From Bifidobacterium polysaccharolyticum (lineage in GTDB: Bacteria; Actinomycetota; Actinomycetes; Actinomycetales; Bifidobacteriaceae), in NCBI RefSeq assembly GCF_016101585.1, contig NZ_JACFQG010000001.1, positions 62,001 through 126,000 of the forward strand: a stretch of 64,000 nt of DNA. The letters run 5' to 3'. Shown here piece by piece: positions 57,373 through 64,000 of this stretch. The notes beneath the pieces are model-generated. The model had not been told where the DNA came from. It made no database searches and saw only the letters and a list, made by a program, of their open reading frames with translations. How positions within the stretch are numbered: the first letter of the stretch is position 1; every line of letters starts with the position of its first letter. The translations under genes and the position numbers were made by a program.

Positions 57373-57413
57373 AACGGCATTGGGAATCAGCCGTTTTGAC
57401 TTCCAATGCCGTT
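57373..57413. repeat. Inverted repeat with alternative pairing
   Basis: AACGGCATTGG (57373-57383) and CCAATGCCGTT (57403-57413) are a perfect 11-bp pair around a 19-base spacer. The spacer itself holds GCCGTT, which could pair with the same AACGGC. It lies between the tRNA fragment and the end of the DUF499 gene. It could terminate that gene's transcript or be a recombinase or excisionase site. The rest of the 187-bp gap is AT-rich without a gene. Confidence 0.7.
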
Positions 57414-57488
57414 CAGTTAGACAAAGTAAAATTGATTGATTATGACGATCATTGTTTATCTATGAGAATGCGCAGCATGTACCAGTGG

Positions 57489-60400
57489 TCATTCCTCCTC
57501 AAAGTTGGACACATCTAGTTTAAGTGACGCTGCGTTGGAATTGATGACTTCTACAATATTCTTGTCGAAGCCATCGTCGTTTTCTGCGCTGATTTCGAGA
57601 CTGAGCTTGATCTTGGCATGACTCATGCGTAGTTGATCGATTATCTTCTCATTGATCCGAGCGAAATCACGGTTCATAAAATCAGGGTCCAACTTGACAG
57701 TGCCGTAGTAGCGCTTCATCGACGCCTGGATGGGCGTAGCAGGTGTGCCAACAGGCTGCTCATCATTTTCATTGGAGCCAGAGCCGAAATTGTCGGCAGC
57801 GGAGTCACCGTTTACAGACTGCGATTCTAGATTACCTTCGTCTCCCGGATTCCCAATCAGATCCCGCGTCGCGTCATCCACAAGGGACTTCCTGCTGCTT
57901 TCTTCAATCTCGCGCTCATACTGCTGATGCGCAGCAATGGCTGTGTCCCACTCGACAAATAGCGTGGAGTCGGTGACCTGCAGCACTCTATCATTCTCAG
58001 TGACACCAGGAATAATCAGGTTGTGGAACCTGCCGCTTTCCTCGTCACGACCTGATGCCAGTGCGAATCGTTCATCCGGAAGAGCTGGCCTGTTCAGAGA
58101 GCCTTCAATGGCTTGATCGAGCACGTCGCGGTTCACGAACCTGGGCATGTATGGGAACCGTGTGATATAACTCCATACAGTCTTGACATCTAGCACGCCG
58201 TCCTTGAACGCGGACTTGATATTCTTCAATATCTCGTAACCCAGGCCGGATGAGTCGTAAACATCTATAAGCAGATCATCGGCAGCCATCTGATCACCGG
58301 TACGCTGCGCCATGCTGTCGCCGCCGGTATCGGATATCTTCTTGACAGCTAGACGGTATGCGGCCTTCGGGTCAAATTGCTCAGGGTAGATGGCCCAGTT
58401 ATAAGCAGCTCGGATACGCTCATCCAGAGTCTTGCTGAAGTGCGCCATGTCAGTCTGGGCCTGTTGCAACTGCTGGTGGGTCAGGTTTAGCTGAAGCTCG
58501 TTGTCCGACACATGCTTCCAGCCAAGGTATGATCGGGCAGCATCCTGCGCCAGTTCAATACCGTTTTTGTCAGCGGCGAGGAACACGAGCATGTTCCTGT
58601 TTGTTCTCTGTGCGGTGCCGCGTCGTTCAATGGCATCTCGAATCCAATGCATGGAGTCGGAGCTTTCTCCTTCGCCTTTGCTGGTGCTCCAACGTGGGTG
58701 TGTGATGACAAGGGTGGCCTCATCAACGTCAGGGATACCGTCATGAGATGCAGGTGCCACACACACGCGGCGGAACTTGCCACGCATAGCCTTACGTCCT
58801 TCTGGCTGTATACGCTCGACAATCTCGTTGTACACTGTCTCTGGGTCTTCACGCAAACGTTCTGCGAAGTCGCGAGCAGTTTTGCCAATAGAAGGCTGCA
58901 GACTATATCGGTAGTGGGATTCCTCGTTGAAGAAGTATGTGGACCGCTGTTCCAGCATGTTCAATGCTGTGCCAAAGTTGCCCTGCTGATCGCCTGGGAT
59001 GGCTGTTCCCAGCCGCACATACTGTTCGCTGATGCCGGGGTTCTGTGCGCCATTGCGAGGCACAGAACCCATAAATACCGTGCGTGCGATTCGCTGTGTC
59101 AGATGACGTTGTCCAAGCGCGGGCCTGTCATTGTCGATGTATGCGGCAGTGGAATCTGGCCCAGACACGTCGGCATCGATGATCGGCTTCCACGGGTCGC
59201 GCAGGTACTGGGTTAGATTTGAATTTACGGACTCAGATTCCAAGGGTACGTTGCCTGGCAGAATCAGCGGACTGGAGTCGTTCGATACCCACAGTTCGTG
59301 GATGATGCTCGATACTAAAGTCAGTACTCCTCGCGTGCGCTGGAAGTTCTCCAAACCGGACCAATCCTCGTACAGGCGATCCAGTAGCTCAGGGTGTAAC
59401 GGATAGGATGCTCGGATGCGTTTCTCGTAGTCGTTGGAGTCCACGCCGGAGGGATAGTATTTCACTCCCTGACGGTACATTTCAACGAACCGGCGTGCGG
59501 TCAGTGCGATCTGTTCTTGTGCGGTGGCGGTAGGTGCCTCGAAGAGGCGCTTGCGGACTATTTCGAAGGATTCATCACGAGTTGATGGCCGCCACTGGTC
59601 GGCCTTGCGGCGCACGATATTCTGCAACCGTTGTAGAGCCTGATGGCCGTTCTCTCCACCAATTTCAATGTCATTTGCACTGTCGCCGGTATCGGATGCA
59701 GGGATGGAGATTACGAGCATGCAATTCGGAGTGGATGCCACTGCTTCAGTCAGTGTTTGGGCGAATACGAACTGGTCATCGAACGTGCCAGCTGGGAGGT
59801 CGTCATGGTTGACAAGCTGTTTGGCGTAGGCTACCCACTCATCAATGAGTATCAGACATGGCGAGTATTTTTTGAGTAGTCTGTCGATGCCGTTGCCTGG
59901 GTTCTTGCCCATCTTGTCGTTTTCGGCAATCATGTCGTAGGCCTCGCGCCCGCCGAGCTGCCAAGCAAGCTCACCCCAGATGGTGTGCACCTCAGTACCG
60001 TCAGCCTTTACGTCGGGCTGCGCGACGTTAAGCCTAGTGCCCACCAAAGCCACACGTCGCACACGGCCTGGCTGCCAGGCATTCACACCCAATCCTGCGA
60101 CGAGATTTTGCACGTCGGATGACAGGTCAGTCACGGGCTTGTCGCCGAACAGGTGGTATAAGGCGAGCAGGGAGTGGGTCTTGCCGCCACCGAAATTGGT
60201 CTGTAGATTCACTACAGGCGAGCCGGAGTTGTCTCCGGTCAGGCGGCGTATGGCGCGGGTGAGCAAGTCACGTAGGCCTTCAGTCAGATAGGTGCGGTTA
60301 AAGAACTCAACTGGGTCACCATAGGCGTTGCCTGGTTCGCATACGGATTTGTCTACTGCGACCTGCCACAGGTCGGCCGCGAACTCGGATGCCGTGAATC

Positions 60401-60941
60401 TGCCGGATGCTACATCCGGGTGAGGCTTGATGACATAGCGCCACGGCTTCATACCTTGCGTAGGATCAATAGAAAGAACCTTGCGGTGGCTGGCCTTCCT
60501 AGTGTGATCTTCGTACACGGTACGCTGCAAGTCATCACGCAGCTTGCGTACGTCGGCCGCGGAATCTGGAGCACTCACTGCATTGAGCAGATATTCGATG
60601 GTGCTCAAGGCTCGGATTGTGTCATCTGAACTGAACGCCTGCATATGTGCCCAACGGTTGCGTGTATCACGTAGCTCTGAGGCATATGCCTGCTGGAAAC
60701 GGGAAAGCGTACCCTGGAAATTGCGTCCGAACTCGGTGATGGCACGCAACTGGACTTGTACATCCTCCTTGGACATTTTATGCATCGTGCTGCCACGATT
60801 CTGCTGGTCATAATGCGCCCACGCATCCGGCCAGCTCTGCGTTCTGAATACCTGGGTCATGACATTGTCAACTGGATCTTTCAGCCCCTCGGACAGGTAT
60901 TCGAATGCCTTGCCGACTCTGTCTCTATTGTTCATCGCCAT
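57489..60941 (-). CDS. Swt1-type HEPN plus DUF499 ATPase, probable anti-phage protein
   Basis: 1150 residues. The N-terminal 125 residues look like a Swt1-type HEPN domain, ending in the RNxxxH motif RNRWAH (94-99), the signature of HEPN ribonucleases. After a linker comes the DUF499 ATPase: Walker A NFGGGKTH (249-256) and Walker B LILIDEW (363-369). A long helical region follows, then an acidic linker (about 1030-1075) and a C-terminal domain of about 75 residues. DUF499 proteins recur beside DUF1156 methyltransferases in defence islands. ATG with GGAG before it, 35 bp after the methyltransferase. Codon use and base composition are AT-richer than the core genes. Confidence 0.8.
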   Translation of the reverse strand: MAMNNRDRVGKAFEYLSEGLKDPVDNVMTQVFRTQSWPDAWAHYDQQNRGSTMHKMSKEDVQVQLRAITEFGRNFQGTLSRFQQAYASELRDTRNRWAHMQAFSSDDTIRALSTIEYLLNAVSAPDSAADVRKLRDDLQRTVYEDHTRKASHRKVLSIDPTQGMKPWRYVIKPHPDVASGRFTASEFAADLWQVAVDKSVCEPGNAYGDPVEFFNRTYLTEGLRDLLTRAIRRLTGDNSGSPVVNLQTNFGGGKTHSLLALYHLFGDKPVTDLSSDVQNLVAGLGVNAWQPGRVRRVALVGTRLNVAQPDVKADGTEVHTIWGELAWQLGGREAYDMIAENDKMGKNPGNGIDRLLKKYSPCLILIDEWVAYAKQLVNHDDLPAGTFDDQFVFAQTLTEAVASTPNCMLVISIPASDTGDSANDIEIGGENGHQALQRLQNIVRRKADQWRPSTRDESFEIVRKRLFEAPTATAQEQIALTARRFVEMYRQGVKYYPSGVDSNDYEKRIRASYPLHPELLDRLYEDWSGLENFQRTRGVLTLVSSIIHELWVSNDSSPLILPGNVPLESESVNSNLTQYLRDPWKPIIDADVSGPDSTAAYIDNDRPALGQRHLTQRIARTVFMGSVPRNGAQNPGISEQYVRLGTAIPGDQQGNFGTALNMLEQRSTYFFNEESHYRYSLQPSIGKTARDFAERLREDPETVYNEIVERIQPEGRKAMRGKFRRVCVAPASHDGIPDVDEATLVITHPRWSTSKGEGESSDSMHWIRDAIERRGTAQRTNRNMLVFLAADKNGIELAQDAARSYLGWKHVSDNELQLNLTHQQLQQAQTDMAHFSKTLDERIRAAYNWAIYPEQFDPKAAYRLAVKKISDTGGDSMAQRTGDQMAADDLLIDVYDSSGLGYEILKNIKSAFKDGVLDVKTVWSYITRFPYMPRFVNRDVLDQAIEGSLNRPALPDERFALASGRDEESGRFHNLIIPGVTENDRVLQVTDSTLFVEWDTAIAAHQQYEREIEESSRKSLVDDATRDLIGNPGDEGNLESQSVNGDSAADNFGSGSNENDEQPVGTPATPIQASMKRYYGTVKLDPDFMNRDFARINEKIIDQLRMSHAKIKLSLEISAENDDGFDKNIVEVINSNAASLKLDVSNFEEE

Positions 60942-60976
60942 AGCAGGCTCCTTTTACTATCAGGATGTTTCAACTT

Positions 60977-63739
60977 TTAGTACACATCCAGCTCGCCTTG
61001 GACGTTCTCCTGCGGGTTCGTGGCTTCCTTCTTGGTCTTTGTCGACAGGTCATCCCACATGGACACTAAGCTATTGAATTTGATTGCGCCCTCAGTATCC
61101 TTGCGTTTCTCTGCCTCATGGAACATCCGGAATCCCAAAGCTCTGACATCATCCAAAGGTATGCGCTCACCAAGCTGTGCCATCATCGGGGCTACAGTGT
61201 CCGCACCTTTAGAGTCGAGGATGCCGGTCAGACGTACCATGCCCTCCCAAAGACTGATGTGGTCGTCCTTGATTGGGTTCCATTCGCCTGTTATTTCATC
61301 GGGTTTGAACAGACGGGCCTTGCCTCCAGCCGCTTCGAACACGCCGCTTCGCCTTAGAGCATCAGGTGTGGTACCGCAGGATCGCGATAATTGATCGGCC
61401 ATCCCAGAGCTTTCCTGATTCCAACCGTATGATTGGTACCATTTTACGGCGAAACGTGTGTCGGGATCATAGTCTGAGTCAGCGTCGCCCATAACTTCAT
61501 CAATAACATGGTTGATGACTTCCAATGCTTTCTGTATCGGCATATCGGTGCCATCAGCTTCGCGAATGCGCGAATACCTGGAATAGACGCTGATGCCAGG
61601 GCCGATGGCTGCTTGATTTAAGTCCACTGGATCGATACCTGAAGCCATGAGCGTCTTTAGTTCCTTAGTGAGTTCCTCGCGCAGCACGCTGTTGAACACA
61701 CGCATAGGAATTGATGGTGCATCTCTAGGGCGAGGACGGCATGCAAGCACAATAGAGGATGCCAGTGCGTTGGAATCAATGACACGCATCCTACCTGATC
61801 GTTCGCTACGCACAGGCCATGTGGCAGTAATCTCCCAACCACCGTGAATCAGTCCGTCGAGTAGTGCGTACCAGCCTGTGGAAGTCCCGGTTTTGTCGTC
61901 CTTTTGTTTGTAGGCGTAGTAAACGGCCATGGGAATATCAGTGCGTGCGGTTTTCCGTACATGTTCAAAGACATGGTTAAACCCTTCCACGAAGAATCGA
62001 GCAGCACCGTCCTTACCGCCGTGACGGTAAGGATCGGCTACTAGTTCCTGCGCCTTAGGAGTAAGTATGGTGGCGCAAACGGATGGCAAGATGTCTTTGA
62101 GCATGCGTCGTAACCAAACATAGAAATAGTCAGACAAGTCAGCATAACCTATATTGTCGTAATATGGCGGATCAGTGGACACTACAACGTTATTATAATT
62201 ACGTGTGGCGGCATCATCCTGATGAGCCTCGCATGACGGCTTAGCGGGAACAGTCTCTACAGCCTCAGCCACCCAGTTGACCTGTCCTAGGAAATTACCA
62301 GACCGTGACGAGAAAGGATTCGCCTCTGCGAAGTCCCATGTCATTGAGATTGCTTGACGAGCGAATACATTACGCATCTGTTCGCCAGTATTGTTCCAAG
62401 TGCAAATGCTGGAGCTATAGTCTGCTTGACGGCTGACCGCGAGCGATAGGTAAAGCGACAACGTATCTGCATAGGCTGTTGCACCGTCACCGCCCCCGTC
62501 TAATGGTTCACCTTCAGGCATGCCGGATGCCAAGGCATCGGCCAACACCAGGTTGCGAATCTCACTGACCGTGTCCGCCAAATTCATCAACACTGTCAAC
62601 TGACGGTTTGTGAATAAATCAGACCATGCTTTAAAACCATAAGCTTGAACGCGAAAACCTAGAGCATGCTCCGGTAACAGTTCCAGTGGTTTATCAACAG
62701 GCTCACCAACGGCTGCAGCCCTGATTTGGCTACTTGTCGGAGAAAAGTATATGCGTCCATCTTCACTATCCCCGACAATCGCAACTAGACTCGAACCTAT
62801 ACGACCTGCTTTGCCTTGTTGACGAATATACTTCAGATCAATTGGCGTTCCGTCGACAATCGAGATAGCACCTTTTCGACTTACTGTGCCTTCGTCATCT
62901 CCTCTGGGCCCATTAGCATTGTGCTGCACATCATAATGGATGGAACCATCCTTCTGGATTGAAGGTTTGATCCAAGCTTCTCTGCCCTTCTTCTTGGACA
63001 GCCACCAAGATCGCACCAATGGCACCCGTACAGGGTTAGCCGGGTTGGGATTGATGACAGTGCGTGCCCAAATCAACGCAATGACGGTATGGTCTTCACC
63101 ATTTTTGTCTTTGATCTTCGGATATAAGTGACCCACTTTCTCGAAGGCCCTGTCGTGCAGGAGCTTCCCATAGTATCGAATATCATCAGCAAGGCCACCG
63201 GACTTGTCGCTAGTAGCTACTGCAGCTGGGTGCACCGCTGGCTTATTACAGAAGCGAGATGGAAACTCGATCAATGCCTTGTTGATGATGACTGCCAAAG
63301 GGTTCAGGTCAGAAGCATGCGCCTCCGCGCCTAGCCGCTGAGCTTCCAACGGAATTGCGCCACCGCCTGCAAACGGATCGAGCACAACGGGCATAACCCC
63401 ATTGTTGGAATCAAGAATTGCTTTGCGGGCTTCATCATAGAGGCTTTTGTCACGGATGTTTTCCCATCGCGCAAGTCTAACCATCAGATTATGTAGACGT
63501 GTACGCTCCCGGCCCTGGGCCTCCTCGGTAGGAAAACGGTCTGAATGAGCAGATGGGTCATCGACCAGTTGGGCGAACAGGATGGAGCGTGTGGTGGCTA
63601 ATGGACGGCGAGCCCAGTACAAATGCAGAGTCGAAGGCAGTCCATGTCGCAAAGACTTTTCACGGGAGGACTCTTCGTTGATTTTCTTGAGGGGTATACC
63701 TGTTTCAATGAGCTTCTTTCTGCGCTCAGTGTCCGCCAT
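60977..63739 (-). CDS. DUF1156 domain DNA methyltransferase
   Basis: 920 residues. The N-terminal DUF1156 region contains 'KKINEESSREKSLRHGLP' and 'LHLYWARRPLATTRS'. Motif I DPFAGGG is at 121-127 and catalytic motif IV DPPY at about 523-526, in 'STDPPYYDNIGY'. The order I-target domain-IV with about 400 residues between suggests an amino-methyltransferase (adenine N6 or cytosine N4) carrying its own recognition region. The ATG at 63739 has AAGGAG before it; the longer frame upstream has none. First complete gene of an operon with the HEPN-DUF499 gene. It probably marks self DNA in a defence system. Confidence 0.85.
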   Translation of the reverse strand: MADTERRKKLIETGIPLKKINEESSREKSLRHGLPSTLHLYWARRPLATTRSILFAQLVDDPSAHSDRFPTEEAQGRERTRLHNLMVRLARWENIRDKSLYDEARKAILDSNNGVMPVVLDPFAGGGAIPLEAQRLGAEAHASDLNPLAVIINKALIEFPSRFCNKPAVHPAAVATSDKSGGLADDIRYYGKLLHDRAFEKVGHLYPKIKDKNGEDHTVIALIWARTVINPNPANPVRVPLVRSWWLSKKKGREAWIKPSIQKDGSIHYDVQHNANGPRGDDEGTVSRKGAISIVDGTPIDLKYIRQQGKAGRIGSSLVAIVGDSEDGRIYFSPTSSQIRAAAVGEPVDKPLELLPEHALGFRVQAYGFKAWSDLFTNRQLTVLMNLADTVSEIRNLVLADALASGMPEGEPLDGGGDGATAYADTLSLYLSLAVSRQADYSSSICTWNNTGEQMRNVFARQAISMTWDFAEANPFSSRSGNFLGQVNWVAEAVETVPAKPSCEAHQDDAATRNYNNVVVSTDPPYYDNIGYADLSDYFYVWLRRMLKDILPSVCATILTPKAQELVADPYRHGGKDGAARFFVEGFNHVFEHVRKTARTDIPMAVYYAYKQKDDKTGTSTGWYALLDGLIHGGWEITATWPVRSERSGRMRVIDSNALASSIVLACRPRPRDAPSIPMRVFNSVLREELTKELKTLMASGIDPVDLNQAAIGPGISVYSRYSRIREADGTDMPIQKALEVINHVIDEVMGDADSDYDPDTRFAVKWYQSYGWNQESSGMADQLSRSCGTTPDALRRSGVFEAAGGKARLFKPDEITGEWNPIKDDHISLWEGMVRLTGILDSKGADTVAPMMAQLGERIPLDDVRALGFRMFHEAEKRKDTEGAIKFNSLVSMWDDLSTKTKKEATNPQENVQGELDVY

Positions 63740-63813
63740 GATTCTTACTCCTTGCAGTGTTTTACCTTCATGCAATATCTGTTGCATCTACCTATTGCAC
63801 CAATTACATTTTT

Positions 63814-63999
63814 TCAGCATGGCGTGACGCCTCGCTCCCAGTATGATTGCAAACTCTCGTTGAATGATCTAGTGGTATCAGCTGGCGCAATCAAGTCGAA
63901 CGCATGCTCCACATAGCGTAGCCTGTCATGTTCTGCTCCTCGTGGGCTGACCTTGACCAAAGCTAATCGGTGGCGATCTCCTTGCGATTGTGCAAAGGC
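63814..63999 (-). CDS. C-terminal fragment of an unidentified island gene (off the right edge)
   Basis: Reading the minus strand from the edge, one frame stays open for 61 codons to a TGA at 63814-63816, ending 74 bp before the methyltransferase start. The other frames close early. It encodes 'DRHRLALVKVSPRGAEHDRL' and ends ERGVTPC. The pattern vaguely resembles the DUF3883-type end found on defence helicases, but this is a guess. It is probably the first or an upstream gene of the same operon. Confidence 0.55.
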   Translation of the reverse strand, partial: AFAQSQGDRHRLALVKVSPRGAEHDRLRYVEHAFDLIAPADTTRSFNESLQSYWERGVTPC

Positions 64000-64000
64000 C

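Noticed and set aside
58647-59216. Plus-strand frame inside the DUF499 gene as a possible overlapping toxin gene
   Set aside because: No ribosome site, and the opposite frame is continuous through well-formed ATPase sequence.

Overview
The window is a piece of a high-GC actinobacterial chromosome, almost certainly Bifidobacteriaceae and probably a Bifidobacterium. The evidence is the enolase, FtsB, DUF501 and Ppx/GppA order, two WhiB regulators, the PdtaS/WhiB1 and PdtaR/polA pairs known from actinobacteria, CarD, a UPF0182 protein, and an actinobacterial-type LexA box. I cannot name the species. I see no rRNA genes, CRISPR array or insertion sequence.

Layout. 0-1.3 kb: end of a two-domain NitT/TauT-type ABC permease (minus strand, off the left edge). 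1.7-16.5 kb: a plus-strand housekeeping run with an oxidoreductase, GT4 glycosyltransferase, UPF0182 membrane protein, GNAT acetyltransferase, pth, mfd, eno, ftsB, DUF501, Ppx/GppA, tRNA-Leu(UAA), an FKBP isomerase and greA. 16.6-25 kb: hemolysin III protein, the histidine kinase PdtaS facing WhiB1, a stand-alone EccC/FtsK-like ATPase, two LytR-CpsA-Psr cell-wall ligases and a WhiB2-type regulator. 25-32 kb: an envelope cluster (large GT2 membrane protein, DUF5719, metallopeptidase-like protein without its zinc motif, phosphomannomutase-like HAD, ComF). 32-34 kb: an SOS-controlled umuDC operon. 34-39 kb: an OmpR-type two-component system, carD-ispF, and a metal ABC transporter without a binding protein. 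39-53.6 kb: folD, rpsA, coaE, uvrB, TerC, pyk, Nudix, tRNA with CAA anticodon, pdtaR, polA, Nif3, Nudix. Much of this order (rpsA-coaE-uvrB, pdtaR-polA) matches Mycobacterium. 53.7-57.3 kb: a TetR-controlled export module (TetR, ABC ATPase, ABC permease, MFS) with the same palindromic operator before the repressor gene and before the transporter genes.

The accessory part starts at about 57.3 kb. A 3'-terminal tRNA fragment on the minus strand overlaps the stop of the MFS gene, and to its right the DNA becomes visibly AT-richer. There lies a minus-strand operon: the tail of an unidentified gene (off the right edge), a DUF1156 DNA methyltransferase, and a large ATPase with an N-terminal Swt1-type HEPN domain and a DUF499 P-loop domain. 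I read this as an integrated defence island with the tRNA fragment as its left attachment site. It is the most interesting part of the window.

DNA repair and regulation also link up across the window. An identical 16-base LexA palindrome lies upstream of umuD and inside the 3' end of coaE, about 100 bp before uvrB. The kinase PdtaS and its probable partner PdtaR are encoded 30 kb apart.
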